A DNA stretch of 64,000 nt from positions 124,001 to 188,000 of the forward strand of contig NC_134161.1 in assembly GCF_033958435.1 (NCBI RefSeq), written 5' to 3'. The notes under the pieces were generated by a model that searched no databases, was not told the origin of the DNA, and saw only the letters and a program-made list of their open reading frames with translations. Shown here piece after piece: positions 11,515-22,900 of the stretch (the stretch's first letter is position 1; each line of letters begins with the position of its first letter). Source of the stretch: Carettochelys insculpta. Taxonomy: Eukaryota; Chordata; Testudines; Carettochelyidae. A program made the translations under genes and the position numbers.

Positions 11515-11596
11515 GGTGAGGTGGCTGGGGGGTGAAGGCAGTGGACTGCTAATCCATTGTTCTCTGAATGCACGTGTGCAAATCCAGCTCTTATCG
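11515..11596 (+). tRNA. tRNA-Ser-like (GCT), degenerate
   Basis: An 82-base class II cloverleaf: acceptor GGTGAGG pairs with TCTTATC through several G-U pairs, anticodon stem TGGA/TCCA around CTGCTAA (anticodon GCT), and a long variable arm with TTCTCTGAATGCAC as in vertebrate tRNA-Ser. The T-arm (GTGTGCAAATCCAGC) has lost the usual TTC and much of its pairing, so the internal B box is damaged. Probably a decaying gene. Confidence 0.65.
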
Positions 11597-12654
11597 AACC
11601 TTTCCAGTCACCAGCCGGCTGAGCTGTGTTGAGTTCCAGGCTAGTGTGTGATGCTACTTCCACTACAGCTGAGCCTGCTGCCTCCCCGCTCCTGTGCTGG
11701 GCAGACTCCAAGCACAGGCCATCTGTGTGAGGCTGAGCTGAGCTCTGGCTGCAAGGGAGGGATGACTTCATTTGCCTCACAGACCCCAGGCTGTCTCCAG
11801 TGTGAGCCCAACAGTGCTGTGTTCACCTCAGTCCCCTGCAGTGCTGCTGCCCGGGGAGAGCAGAGACCCAAACACTGCCAGGGTGCAGGGGTGCAGTACC
11901 CAGCCAGACATGGGGGCCAGGTGGGGGCAGCCCTGGTTTAGCTGCAGCCAGTGACATGGGCAGCTGCCTCTGAGGAAGGGCCTGTTCCCAAGGCTGAATC
12001 AGGGGCTCTGGTCTCTCCCAGCTCCTGGGCTGGGCTGGGCAGTGCACAGCTGGGAAAAGAGCAGATACTTGCCCAGGGGAAAGAATGTTTCTCTGCCCCA
12101 ACTGCAATAGGTCCTTCCACAGCACCAGCTCCAGGCCCTGAGGCAGGTCTCCATTCAACTGTGCCACCCTGGGCAAGCCCTGAGTTCTTCTGTGCTTCTC
12201 AGCAGCTGGGGATGCCTCTTTGGGACATATCTCCTGCCCCACTGCTAAAAGGAGCCCTGCAGTAAAGAGGCCCCACTTGGAGATTGGCTGATTTTGTACC
12301 ACCTTGTGCTGCTGGCCTCAGCATGCATGCTGCTTTTGGGGTGGGTTTGGTGGAGAGGAGAAGCCAGGCGGGGGGGCTCTTTATGGAAGTCCTCTGGCCA
12401 CATGTAGTCATGGTCCCCCTTCTTCTTAAGCTGTCCTGAGGTGCTCTGTGGCATTGGAGCCATCCCACGGATGTGTCAGTACCAGCAGCTGCACCTCCGG
12501 GTGCCTGAAGGAGGACAGGTGAGCTGGGCTGCTGCCCGGAGCCATCAGGCCCACCAAGAGTGGGTCCATGTCTGGGAGGCCCTATGGGAGTACTTTGACT
12601 GGGGTGGTCCCAGTGAGCACCACCCAGGCCACCCCTGGTGCACCCCCTGCACAC
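11597..12654. other. Non-coding stretch
   Basis: No supported gene. The open frames here on both strands lack recognisable domains. Confidence 0.45.
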
Positions 12655-13140
12655 TCACACCACCGCCTGCACACCGCCCCCACCACCCACTGACCACCCC
12701 CACCACCCACTCACTGTCCCCATCACCCACACACCAGCCCCCACCACCCACTGACCACCCCCACCACCCGCTCACTGTCCCCATCACCCACACACCAGCC
12801 CCACCACATGCACACCGCCCCCACCACCCACTGACCACCCCCACCACCTGCTTACTGTCCCCATCACCCACACACCAGCCCCCACCACCTGCACACCACC
12901 CCCACCACCCACTGACCACCCACACCACCTGCTCACTGTCCCCATCACCCACACACCAGCCCCACCACATGCACACCGCCCCCACCACCCACTGACCACC
13001 CCCACCACCCGCTCACTGTCCCCATCACCCACACACCAGCCCCACCACGTCCACACCGCCCCCACCACCCACTGACAACCCCCACCACCCGCTCACAGTC
13101 CCCATCACCCACACACCAGCCCCCACCACCCACCCCCACA
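12655..13140. repeat. 80-bp C/A-rich minisatellite
   Basis: About six tandem copies with a period of 80-81 bases; one early copy is shortened to 60. The landmark TCACTGTCCCCATCACCCA recurs at about 12711, 12772, 12852, 12932, 13012 and 13092. Its length is not a multiple of three, yet several frames stay open on both strands because stop codons are rare in CCACC-rich DNA; those frames (Gly/Trp/Val-rich on the minus strand) should not be taken as genes. Confidence 0.95.
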
Positions 13141-14000
13141 CGTACCACGGGTGTGTGTGAAAATAAAACTGATTCCTTGTTAAACAACCAAAAAGCTCAC
13201 CTCTGCGTGTGGAACATAACAAACACCATCATAACTCAGTATGGACATGGGGGAAACGAGATACACTAACTATTTACATGGGGGGACGGGGCACATGGGA
13301 CTGCCCAAGGGTGTGGTTGCTGATGGGCTCTGGTGGCCGTGGCCTAATCCGTGGGCTGTCGTCTGCCAGGCCCAGGCATGCCAGGGTCATGCCCTGGGGG
13401 GTGTGTGCCCTGTGGGGTACGTGCCTGACAGTCCAGCGCCGTGGTCAGGGAACGCCCGTTGGGCAGATGCCTGGCTGGAGCCATAGGAGGGGATGTCCAG
13501 CACAAGCTCAGCCTCATTGTTGGACCACTTGGACGGTGGGTGACTGGCTCCTGCTCTGGCCCTTGGGGTACGGCCCTGGGCTCCAGTCCAGACTCAGGCT
13601 CCACGTCCTGCTGGGTCTCCTCAGCCATGGTGCCAAGGAAGGCCGGGGAGAGGAGGTGTCGCTGGGGCCCAGGATGGCGATGAGCTCGCAGTAATAGGGG
13701 CAAGTGGTGGGAACAGCCCCACACCAGCTGGCCGAGTCCTGTGCCCAGGCGTAACCCTGCTGCAACTCCTTGACCTTACTCCTGATGTGGTGAGGGGTGC
13801 GGGCAGGGTGACCACGGGTGGTCAGGCTCTTGGCCAGCTGGGGAACACGTCTGCGTTCTGCTGCTTGCTTCCCATTACGTGGAGCACCTTCTCCTCACTC
13901 AGAGCCCCAGAGGTCACGGAGCTCAGAGTCAGTCCAGGAAGTGCTCCTAACAGCCGACCGCTGCCATTGCGGACCCCACTATTTCGAAGTAGAGGGACGT
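13141..14000. other. Non-coding stretch
   Basis: No supported gene or identified repeat. Confidence 0.45.
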
Positions 14001-14204
14001 GGAATGTCTGCACACGTCCTACTTCGATGTCAGATGTCGACATAGGGCTCTGTTCCCATCTTCTGATAGGAGCTGCAGCTTTGACATCACACTGGCTAAC
14101 ATCGATTGCAGCTTTGAAGTAGCGTGTCTCATGCGCAGATGTGGCACGTGCTATTTCGAAGCTGTGCTTGCTACTTCCATCTCGCTTTCTCGTGTAGACG
14201 CACC
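14001..14204. mobile_element. Short hAT-like MITE
   Basis: About 200 bases bounded by imperfect inverted ends, GGAATGTCTGCACACG on the left and the complement of CGTGTAGACGCACC on the right, with internal repeats of TATTTCGAAG and TTTGAAGTAG. The terminal style (GTCTACAC) resembles 17534-17923. No transposase and no clear target duplication were seen. Confidence 0.5.
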
Positions 14205-14419
14205 TTTTGTGTTCTTTCCAAATAACTACAAATTGCCCCATGTGCCCTTTCCATGTGAGAGCCATCTAGTGACTGACACTCACCTTTCCACTGCCCTGGC
14301 GAGACGGGTGGCAGGAGTGAAGAATCAGAACATTCCAAGCAGAAATCTCCATCCCTCCATTGAACACAAACCATCTCTGCCCCCGTCCAATAACACTTTT
14401 CCCATCACACTTTTGAACC

Positions 14420-14965
14420 CGCAATCTCTTGTCCTTATGTAAGTGAATAACAAGAGCTCCTCATTTCCTCACCATCCCCTGGATAGTTGGAGCTGATTTG
14501 TACACCCAGTGCCCACCTGGAGCCAATGCAGAAAGATGGGAAGCTACCGAGCACTGAAGAGGGACACTCAGCTGGGGAGAGGATTTCTTCTCTCCTCCTT
14601 GTGCAGGTGGGAATAGAGACGAAGAGAAGAAAATCCTCTTCCACTCTCTGAAGATGATGAAATACCAGTTTGTAGAAGAGACCAGAACAAGAACACACGT
14701 TTCCCGCCTTAGGCCAGGACAAGCTGTTAGAGAATTGCTCAATCAGCTGAGAACATTAGTGCAAGAAGGCAAGCGCCCAGCATAGGGCTTGAACCCATGA
14801 CCCTGAGATTAAGAGTCTCATGCTCTACCAACTGAGCTAATCAGGCCACAAGCGTACAGGTTTATCAAGTCCTATCACAGAGGAGAAGGAGTCAAATGTG
14901 CATGTCACCTGAGTCTCTAAGTCAAATGCGTGTGGCAAAGTGCTCACAAGAGCCAGACTCCAGTC
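14420..14965. repeat. tRNA-bearing duplicated block, copy 3
   Basis: The best-preserved copy of the block at 2110-2700 and 6086-6362. It includes the shared leader (about 14430-14730), a tRNA-Lys gene, and a downstream segment with GTCAAATGCGTGTGGCAAAG that matches the text near 2663. Confidence 0.75.
14774..14846 (-). tRNA. tRNA-Lys (CTT)
   Basis: Minus strand, 73 bases. D-arm GCTC...GAGC, anticodon stem TGAGA/TCTCA around CTCTTAA (anticodon CTT), and T-arm with GGGTTCAAGCCC are all close to vertebrate tRNA-Lys-CTT. The acceptor (GCCTGAT against GCTGGGC) has a mismatch and several G-U pairs, so the gene may be slightly worn. It lies inside duplicated-block copy 3. Confidence 0.8.
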
Positions 14966-15635
14966 TTTGTTCTTTGGGCTGCCGGAGGTGCGATGCAAAG
15001 AAAACAGACGGTTGGAGTGAATCTTGGCCAAGGCTCTCGCTGCTGCTGCGAGCTCTCCCGAACACCTCACACACCTACGGCCATTTCTGCACAACAAATT
15101 AACGCTGACACCGTTTCCCCCAGCGCAGAGCCGGTGCAGGCAGTCGAACACGTTTCTTTTTCATACCGAGAGAACACGCAGTTGAGGAGAGTTTTCCGTG
15201 GGAAATTGCCTGTTAGTGACTCACCAGAGAAAGGGGCATTAGTGGCTCACAGGCGGTTGTGCTTTACAGCTGTGGGCGAAGGGAGTAGAAAGGGGGACCT
15301 GATTCATTCACCCTTCAGTTCCACTGGGGAGGGCAGAACCCTAACCGAGTGTTTTCCTGCCTTCAATTTGCCCAGCACCAGGTGGATCAGGCTCTGACCT
15401 GCCCCAGATGAACGTCAGTCGCCCAGAGCAGTAAGTTATGGGGCAGGAGAATGGGCCAAAGAGGCTCCTCCTCATGCTTGTTTTCCTCACCCTGATTCCT
15501 CTCCAGCCTCGTGGGCAGAGCTGAGGAAGGAGAGTCCCTGCGGCAAAGCCCCGGGGGTGTCTGAGATGTCACACAGTCCATCCCCAGCCTGTAACGCTGC
15601 TAAGTAAAATGTCTGCCAAGAGAGGGAGGTGACTC
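14966..15635. other. Non-coding stretch
   Basis: No supported gene. A segment near 15495-15600 (GGGCAGAGCTGAGGAAGGAG, GCGGCAAAGCCCCGGGGG) resembles 62283-62370, indicating a dispersed repeat of unknown type. Confidence 0.45.
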
Positions 15636-15715
15636 CACACCTCTCTTCGGAGACCGAAACCCCCAGACTCTCCATTCCTTAAATCTTGCACCTTAGACCA
15701 CCCAGCCATTCTGAT
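15636..15715 (-). pseudogene. tRNA-Leu-like relic
   Basis: On the minus strand it starts ATCAGAATGGCTGGGTGGTC and continues TAAGGTGC, which is the acceptor and D-arm of tRNA-Leu. Next comes an anticodon-loop-like TTAAGGA, and a stretch GTCTCCGAAGAGAGG that resembles the long variable arm. The T-arm and 3' acceptor are unrecognisable. Confidence 0.45.
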
Positions 15716-16064
15716 AAAAGTAACAATTGCTCAATCTAATTCAAATACAGGTTTGTCCTTCAGCCTGGCCCACCCCTCTGTTGCCATCTCCTGAGCGTCT
15801 TTGAAGGTTGCAGGGAAGGTGGTGAAGGCAAAACATGGGCCTGTGTGCTTGGGTTTTATAATCTTCCTCCAGACGTGCTTGGAGAAGGCAAGTCTGGGGG
15901 CACTGCGGAGTCTGCTTTGCAAAGCTGGGCGATTCCACAGGGGTTGCCTCATGCGAGAGAGTCATGGAATTGTAGCTCCCTTGCTGGGCAGTGCCTGGTG
16001 ATGTCTGTTCCACAGCAACTGCCTGGGAGTTGGTCACCTCCCTTCTCTTTGTGTCTGCCGAGCA

Positions 16065-16160
16065 GTGGTGCTCAAACTTTCTGGCTCATGGCCCCCACCC
16101 TGCTCAACACAAACCTTTCCAGGGCCACCAGCTAAGCACCCATGATGACAAAATGCCTTT
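16065..16160 (+). mobile_element. hAT (Charlie-like) end fragment
   Basis: The words GTGGTGCTCAAACTTTCTGG and GCTCATGGCCCCC resemble the terminal region of hAT-Charlie DNA transposons. Only one end is recognisable and no transposase is present. Confidence 0.4.
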
Positions 16161-16245
16161 GCTTATCTTCTACATACCTTAAATACTAAATTCTTCCTGT
16201 TAGTCTATTAGAGCTCCAGCATAAGGGGAAGTATTAAATTGGTTA

Positions 16246-16795
16246 TGTTGGCAGGGGAAACGTTGTTATCTTCTGTACTCATAGAAACATTGTTTTGTAA
16301 ATGAATGCTTACTAATGCTCCCATGAGGTTCAATATTGTATTTAGCATTGTTAGTGAATCCTCCTTAATTTCTCATGAAATTCAGCATTGTTTTGTTGCT
16401 GAAATCCTGTTCACGTTCTATACGACTGAATAACTCTACCTCCCTGTAACTTACATTCTGTTAATAATCTATTGGTACTTTACCTCCTGATTAATAGGGA
16501 ATTACCAGAGCGGAATGTCATGAGCAGCAGGAATTCAGTTTGAGCTGGAGGAGTGGATAAGGGAATTATGAGAAACTCTCCCCTGGCTTGTTAGGAGGGG
16601 GGTGAACAAAGGAGGAGAGAGGTATAAGTATTGCTCACTTCTTGTTGTAAGGGGTGCAGGCTTTGAGGAGAGATCCCCCTGCGCCTTACTTGGCAGGCCA
16701 AATAAAGATTCTTCTTCCACTCTCGGTGTGTTATTGGGCCAGCGTTGCACACCGGGCACGAACTGCCACTGTGCCACCTTAAGAAGGAGGCAACA
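16246..16795 (+). mobile_element. Solo LTR, retrovirus-like
   Basis: A 550-base unit beginning TGTTGGC and ending GGCAACA, flanked by a 4-base direct repeat GTTA (16242-16245 and 16796-16799). Inside are a TATA-like GGTATAAG near 16621 and a polyadenylation signal AATAAAG at 16701 followed by a T/C-rich stretch, in the order expected of U3-R-U5 on the plus strand. There is no internal region, so it is a solo LTR left by recombination between two LTRs. A 4-bp target duplication is typical of gammaretrovirus-related elements; the class is inferred. Confidence 0.7.
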
Positions 16796-16989
16796 GTTAT
16801 AAAGAAATTAATAACAATGAACATTAAAATAATTACACAGCTGATGTGCTTTAACTTTTCCAAACTTGTTTTTAAATAAAGAAAACTATAATTTTCTGTT
16901 TAAAAAATTAGTTTCAACTTTCGCATTTCAGGGCTTCCCACAGGCCAGATTGACTCTGGTGGGGTCCCAGGGTTAGTAGATTTTGAGAC

Positions 16990-17345
16990 CCCCCCATGTT
17001 CTGTGGTGAGGTAAAAATGAGGGGTTCTGGGGCTGATGGGAGTCAGGTAGGGATGAGGGTGGGTGCCTGGGTGGGAAGAAGGATGTTGGATTGTCCTGGG
17101 AGTGGAGATCTGGCCAGGAGGGAGGTGTGGGAGTGGGTTAGGCTGGGGCGGCTCAAAGTGTGGGAGGCTGCAGGAGTGAGTGGGGGGTGGGGTGTCTGGT
17201 CAGGAGGGAGGATGATGAAGGAAGGGTGGGTGCAGAGACAGGCCAGGATTCAGGGTGCAGGAAAAAGGGAGGGCCCAGGAGTTGCCCAGGGTGGGGGAGG
17301 TGGGCAGTTGAGGCTACAGTGGAGCCTTTGTCAATGGACACAAGG
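16990..17345. repeat. G-rich degenerate minisatellite
   Basis: GGGTGGGAGG, GGCTGGGGC and AGGTGTGGG words recur without a clean period. It resembles 31215-31600 and 63300-64000. Open frames through it are compositional. Confidence 0.6.
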
Positions 17346-17533
17346 GGACTCCCTTAGGGGGACCAGAGGAGACACCAGCTGATGAAGGCCTGTGAGTCCC
17401 TGAAAGCTCCACAGCTGGCCTGTCCACGGAGCCCCAGTTCCCCATGTTTAACCTCCTGAGAAATGTCTCCAGCCCTGCACCTGGCTCCGGAGAACTGAGC
17501 CTCACATCTCACTGGGATCTCTCCTCCCCCACA

Positions 17534-17923
17534 GGCTGTGTCTGCGCTAGAGCCATCTGGCACCAGGAAATATCTTCCCACAAAACTTCTGTCAACAGAT
17601 CGTGGCCAGACTGCCAAGTGGATCACAGAAGCCGCCCGCTCCGTCGACAGAGCACGCAGGCTGCCCAGCCACCCTCTCGATAAAACAGCCAGCCTGAAGC
17701 ACAGCAGACAGGGCTGCCTGGTGTCCCACAATCCCCGTTAGTTAACAGAAGGTTAACAAGGACAGATCTCGGTCCACAGAGGAGTTCTGCCTCACGGGGG
17801 AGCAGCAGAGAACTGTCGGCAGGAGTGCTGTGTTCTGCCCATGTACTTGGGAAACTGGAAGCTCTGTGGTTTTGTCAACAAAATGTCCATTTGGCCACAA
17901 AACTCCCTTGTGTAGACGTAGCC
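17534..17923. mobile_element. MITE with inverted ends
   Basis: About 390 bases with terminal inverted repeats GGCTGTGTCTGCGCTAG on the left and the complement of CTTGTGTAGACGTAGCC on the right. Internal GTCAACA and GTCGACA words are typical of a non-autonomous family in reptiles. It has no coding capacity, and I could not see a clean target duplication. Confidence 0.6.
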
Positions 17924-18013
17924 AGGGAGTCTCTGCCTGAGGGCGGGATGACCCGAGAAGCACATTGTTTGCTTGTCCGAAGGGCACATTTAGTGCAAGC
18001 TGTCTCAGGTGGT

Positions 18014-18498
18014 CATAGAACAATAGAGCTGGAAGAGACCTAAAAAAACTATGAAGTCCAGCCCCCTGCTCTAAGCAGGACCAAACCCATCAGATCAGCC
18101 CAGCCAGGGCTTTGTCAAAGCGAGACTTAAACTCCTCCAGGGATGAAGACTCCACTACTCCTCTGGGGAGACCATTCCAATGCTTCACCACCCTCCGAGT
18201 GAAAAAGCTTTTCCTAATGTTCGACCTGGACCTTCTCAACCGCAACTTGAGACCTTTGTTCCACGTTCTGCCATCCGTGACCACTGTGAACAGCCTCTCC
18301 CCAGCCTCTTTGCGACCTCCCTTCAGCCAGTTGAAGGCTGTTATCAAGTCCTCCCTCAGTCTTCTCTTCTGCAGGCTAAACAGTCCCAATTCCCTCAACC
18401 TTTCTTCACAAGTCATATGCTCCAGCCCCCTAATTATTTTGGTCGCCCTCCACTGCACCCTTTCCAGTGTATCCACATTCTTCCTAGAATTGGGGGCC
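18014..18498 (-). mobile_element. CR1 LINE 3' end
   Basis: A minus-strand CR1 tail and the last part of ORF2, with an open frame from 18476 to 18090 carrying LERVQWRATKIIRGLE, LFTVVTDGRT and VVKHWNGLPRGVVESS. The 5' break at about 18498 abuts a PLE. The segment is closely related to 3103-3600. Confidence 0.9.
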
Positions 18499-18499
18499 C

Positions 18500-19964
18500 T
18501 TTATACCAACACACCTCTGGAGCCCCATCCGGGGCTATTCTACCAACTACCCAAGATCCACAAACCTGGAAATCCTGGACGCCCCATCATCTTGGGCACT
18601 GGCACCCTCACTGAAGGACTGTCTGGTTATGTAGACTCTCTCCTCAGACCCTATGCCACCAGCACTCCCAGCTATCTCCAAGACACCACTGACTTCCTGA
18701 GAAAACTGCAAGACATTGATGACCTACCAGAAAACACTATCCTAGCCACCATGGATGTGGAGGCTCTCTTTACCAACATCCCACACAAAGATGGAATAAA
18801 TGCTGTCCGGAACAGTATCCCTGATGAAGCTACAGCACATCTGATGGCTGAGCTCTATAATTTTATCCTCACACACAACTATTTCAGATTTGCCAATGAT
18901 ATATACCTTCAAATCAGCGGCACAGCTATGGGTACACGCATGGCCCCCCAATATGCCAATATTTTCATGGCTGACCTGGAACAGCGCTTCCTTAGCTCTC
19001 GTCCACTAACAACCCATCTCTACTTACGCTACATTGATGACATCTTCATCATCTGGACCCATGGGAAGGAGACTCTGGAGGAATTCCACCAGGACTTCAA
19101 CAACTTTCACCCCAACATCAACCTCAGCCTGGAACAGTCCACACAGGAGATCCACTTCCTGGACACCACGGTGCTAATACACGACGGCCACATCAATACC
19201 ACCCTGTACCGTAAACCCACTGACCGCTACGCCTGCCTTCATGCCTCCAGCTTCCATCCCAGACACACCACACGATCCATTGTCTACAGCCAAGCACTAA
19301 GATATAACCGCATTTGCTCCAACCCCTCCAACAGAGACAAACACCTACAGGATCTCTACCAAGCATTCTTGAAACTGCAGTACCCACCTGAGGAAGTGAA
19401 AAAACAGATCAACAGAGCCAGACGTGTGCCACGAAGCCTCTTACTACAGGACAAGCCCAAGAAAGAAACCAACACCACACCACTAGCCATCACCTACAGT
19501 CCTCAGCTAAAACCTCTACAGCACATCATCAGGGATTTACAACCCCTCCTGGACAATGATCCCCCACTTTCACAGACCTTGGGAGGCAGACCGTCCTTGC
19601 CCACAGACAACCTGCCAACCTGAAGCAAATCCTAACCAGCAACTATACACCGCACCACAGTCAGTCTAACTCAGGGACCCATCCATGCAACAGGCCTTGT
19701 TGCCAGCTCTGCCCACATATCTACACCAGTGACACCATTACAGGACCTAACCAGATCAGCCACACCATCATGGGTTCATTCAGCTGTACATCTACCAATA
19801 TAATTTATGCCATCATGTGCCAGCAATGCCCCTCTGCTATATACATGGGACAAACTGGACAGTCTCTACATAAAAGAATAAACGCACACAAATCAGATAT
19901 CAGAAATGGCAATATACAAAAACCCATAAGAGAGCACTTCAATCTCCCAGGCCACACACAGTAA
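18500..19964 (+). pseudogene. PLE polyprotein: reverse transcriptase and GIY-YIG endonuclease
   Basis: The PLE reverse transcriptase begins within the frame at KIHKPGNPGRPIILGTGT. It includes motif A (MDVEALFTNIPHKDG), the GTRMAPQYANIFMADLEQRF block and the catalytic YIDDIFIIW near 19030, then a linker with QLCPHIYTSDTITGPNQ. The GIY-YIG domain follows (NIIYAIMCQQCPSAIYMGQT, then R and H residues in KRINAHKSD). RT and endonuclease are in different frames: one frameshift falls near 19588, after which the frame runs to 19964 where an inserted LINE breaks it. The 5' third of a normal PLE protein is missing. Known role: target-primed retrotransposition. This copy is dead. Confidence 0.9.
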
Positions 19965-20224
19965 TAGTAGGCATCCTTCAGTCTGCACAGACTATGGATC
20001 ACGCCCTTTAAAGTTTCAGTTGAGGTCTTCATTTACAGCGTCTGTTGTGACTATAAAGACCCACACGAGAGTGACAGTCCTTGCTGCATCTCTTGCAGAT
20101 GTAGTGGGTGTCTGGCAAGTCCTTATTGTGCTTTCTGTGCGCTCGCTTCTCCTCTGCTAGCTGTCTGATCTTCAACTCGCCCTTCTGAAGGCCCTTGTGT
20201 AACCCCTGCCTCCATCTGCTGCGG
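19964..20224 (-). mobile_element. LINE 3' end inserted in the PLE
   Basis: The PLE text ...CACACAGTA resumes at GTAGCAGATTTAAC, so about 260 bases were inserted. On the minus strand the insert encodes 60-odd residues ending in a Cys-Cys-His-Cys finger (CKRCSKDC, then GLYSHNRRC) and a stop at about 20029, followed by a short 3' tail ending ...CCTACTATTA. A C-terminal zinc finger after RT is typical of RTE-like and related non-LTR elements; the exact clade is uncertain. Confidence 0.65.
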
Positions 20225-20605
20225 TCGTAGCAGATTTAACAGTAGCTACCCTACAGCAAAGAAATTTCAGGACCAGACTCCAAAGAGAAATTTCTGAGCT
20301 ACAATTCAGCTGCAAATTCGATGCCCTCAGCTCAGGCTTAAACAGCGACTGAGAATGGCTGGTTAAATACAAAAGCAGCTTCCCCTCCCTTGGTGTTCAC
20401 ACCTCCAGATCAACTGCTGGTAGTAAGCCTCACCCTTGCTGACTGAGCTAACCTTGTTATCCCCACCCTTGCTCTGGCTTATTTATACCTGGCCCTGCAG
20501 ATTTCCAAGACCAGCACCTGATGAAGTGAGTCTGTGCTCACAAAAGCTCATGCTCAAAACTTTTCTGTTAGTCTATAAGGTGCCACAGGACCCTTCATTA
20601 ATGTA

Positions 20606-21949
20606 ACCCATGTAGCTAATGGAGAGAGATGCCTGGAGGGAAAGGAGTGAGTGGGGTCTGGGTCAGCATTACTGGGTCGATTTAGGTTCCAGAATTGGGG
20701 GTGGTAGTTGTGCATCTCTTCCTGTGGGCTTTGTGTGTGTGTGTTGGTGGAGGAGTCAGACTCCAGGAGGGACAGCAGACAGGGCAGCTGCAGTTCTCTG
20801 GCCATGTGCCCAGAGTGCACGGGGGCAGCTGAGCTCAGGAACAGGCAGCAGGCTGGGGTCCCTCCCTCTAGGGCACAGGGCAGCTGGTGGCGATGGTGTC
20901 ACCCTTCTGCCCAGGAACATGGGCCAAGTTAATGTCATAATACGGAAAGAGTCAGTTCTAGGGTGTTAGTCTCAGGTTTTGTTTTCTGGTAACATGGTTT
21001 CCTCTAAACCAGTGTCCATGTGACTCACCTGCCACTACATTCAATCTCTTCGCTGGCTGTCCAGCAACGATCCACAGCAGAGGAAAATCTGCCTGGATTT
21101 CAACGAGGAGTCCTACAAGTGGGTGGAGGGAAGATGGTTCAGACTCAGCAAACGGTGCCGATTTGGCGGTCAAAGACAGTGACTAAGACTTGAGTAAAAT
21201 GACCTGAAGCTTTGTGATCTCTCAGCTTCTTTGGACTGTGAATTTATTGTTGGTTCAGATTTTACTTGTGTTTCCCCTGTTTATGTTTATTGCAACTGTC
21301 AAGACAGTGTCTGTGGATTACAATTAGGCCTTATGTTGTAAAAATTAGATGATTTGTGTCTTCACCACAAGCACTTATCAAGTGATGAGATTAAATCCAT
21401 TCCTTTGGGGACATGACTGTGAGAATGCTGACCTTGGGCAAACCTTGCTGAACACCCGCTGAGAGTGGATGCTGGGTCTCCAGTACTTTTCTATGGAAGT
21501 TGAACTGGTTTGGTTTTAAGGCACTAGAGAAGTGGGAGGAGGAGAAGGCTGGAGCAGGTCCTGGCTCTGGCCAGGCTGTTCATCTCCTTACTACTCCATA
21601 GCTCCCTCCCACCGGGCCAAGCCCACGCTGCCCCTCCGGGTTCCCTCCTGCCTCTGGCTGCTCTGCGTCTGTCCCTCCTGCCTCACTCTCCAGGGGACCC
21701 CCTTGGCTCTGGCCTGGCCCCTTTGCTCCTCTCCCTCCACACCCCATCCCTGGGTCGCCTCCTCCGGGCTCAGGGATGCACAAGCTCTTCAGCCCCGTGG
21801 TCCTGTCTGCTCCCAACCAGCCCCTCTCCTGGGGGCTCTCAGCAGCACCCCACACTGGTCAGGGCTCCCCGGAGCGCCCAACGCTCCCAGGCCCTTCTGC
21901 CCACAGGGGGGAGGGAAAGGGCCGCAGAGGGTCTGGCCCAGCCAGTTCC
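20606..21949. other. Non-coding stretch upstream of the CpG island
   Basis: No supported gene. GC content rises from about 21550. A broad open frame from 21532 lacks any domain and is compositional. Confidence 0.45.
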
Positions 21950-22900
21950 AGGTCGTCTCTGGGCGGGGGGAGGAACAGCCCCAGCACAACAGGGCTGGGC
22001 CCCAGACTACTGCAGAGAGCACGTGCGCTGCCCCCGCGCGGGGCCCGGCACGAGCAGGCAGCGCCGCTGCCCCAGAACAGGCTGCAGGGCCCGGCTCTGT
22101 ACAGCCTGCGGGCACCGCAGACCGCTGCGCTGCGGGGGTGCGGGGGTCGGGCCGCGTGCCGGGGGGGCGGTGGGGAAGAGCCTCGGGCCCAGGCGGGAGC
22201 CGGTCACCGGCGTTGCTCTCGGGCTCCTCCCCCCGCCACGCCTGCGGCCCGGCGAGAGGTGACCGCCCCCCCCTGCCCCCGCAGGGTCACGTGTGCCCGA
22301 ACGTTCCGCGCCGGCCGTTAACGGCCGCTCCGCGCGAGCCGCGCGCTGGCGAGAAAAGCAGCGGCCGCTCCTCCCGCAGGTACCCGCGGGGCTCTGCTCC
22401 TGGCCCCGCCCACAGCCCCGAGCCTAGCGCAGAGGGGAACTCGAGCAGGGCCCTGCTCCCTGCGCTCAGGAGCGCCGCTGGGCCGGGAGCTAAGACCCGC
22501 CGCCGGCTTTCTCCAGCCGCTGGACACTGCAGCCAATCACTGTCCTCCTCCCTGCTCAGTCCGCCCCTCCGTCGAGCTGCGATTGGCCCCTTTTGCTGCC
22601 TGTAACAAACCGGGCGTGGCCTCCTGACGAACCTGGGGGCAGGGTGAGGGAAGAGCCTCAGTAGCCGGTTCTGCGCATGCGCGGCGCGCTCTGAAGCCCC
22701 TCGAGCCAGGCCGGAGCTGCGGGTGAGGGGGAAGGGCTGTGGGGGATCCCCTGAGAAGCCCCTAGCGGACTGGGCCCCGCCCCCGCCCATCCGGCATCCC
22801 GCGGGCGGGCTGTGCGGGGCCAGGCCCGGCTGCGGGGTGAGAGCCGGGCGGGGGGTACTGCTGGCTTTGGGCCAGGGGGCGCCTCTGGGCCGGACCTCGG
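21950..22900 (+). promoter_or_regulatory. CpG-island promoter and putative first exon
   Basis: A very GC- and CpG-rich kilobase with two CCAAT boxes (CCAAT at 22533-22537, ATTGG at 22582-22586) and an NRF1-like palindrome TGCGCATGCGCGG at 22672-22684. A putative non-coding exon 1 ends at 22722 with CCGGAGCTGCGG before the donor GTGAGG. No TATA box was seen, as is usual for such promoters. It is the nearest upstream promoter to the KRAB exon at 29847 on the same strand. A second island with the same plan lies at 57850-58980. Transcript start and target gene are inferred. Confidence 0.65.

Larger units (their letters stand above)
18499..20605 (+). mobile_element. Penelope-like element (family A), 5'-truncated
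   Basis: A plus-strand PLE covering most of the reverse transcriptase, the GIY-YIG endonuclease, and a 3' tail that ends near CTATAAGGTGCCACAGGACC. It is interrupted at 19964-20224 by an antisense LINE fragment. The tail has a TATTTATA word (20480) and a hammerhead-like core (20518-20550). The same family supplies 28189-29100, 41655-41722 and 50875-51102. The insertion lies directly against a CR1; no target duplication was identified. Confidence 0.9.

Noticed and set aside
10951..11780. Overlapping frames of 194 and 263 codons
   Set aside because: Opposite strands, no domains, low-complexity composition.
12545..13222. Gly/Trp/Val-rich minus-strand frames and a Pro/His-rich plus-strand frame
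   Set aside because: They follow an 80-bp minisatellite, and the C/A-rich units lack stop codons.
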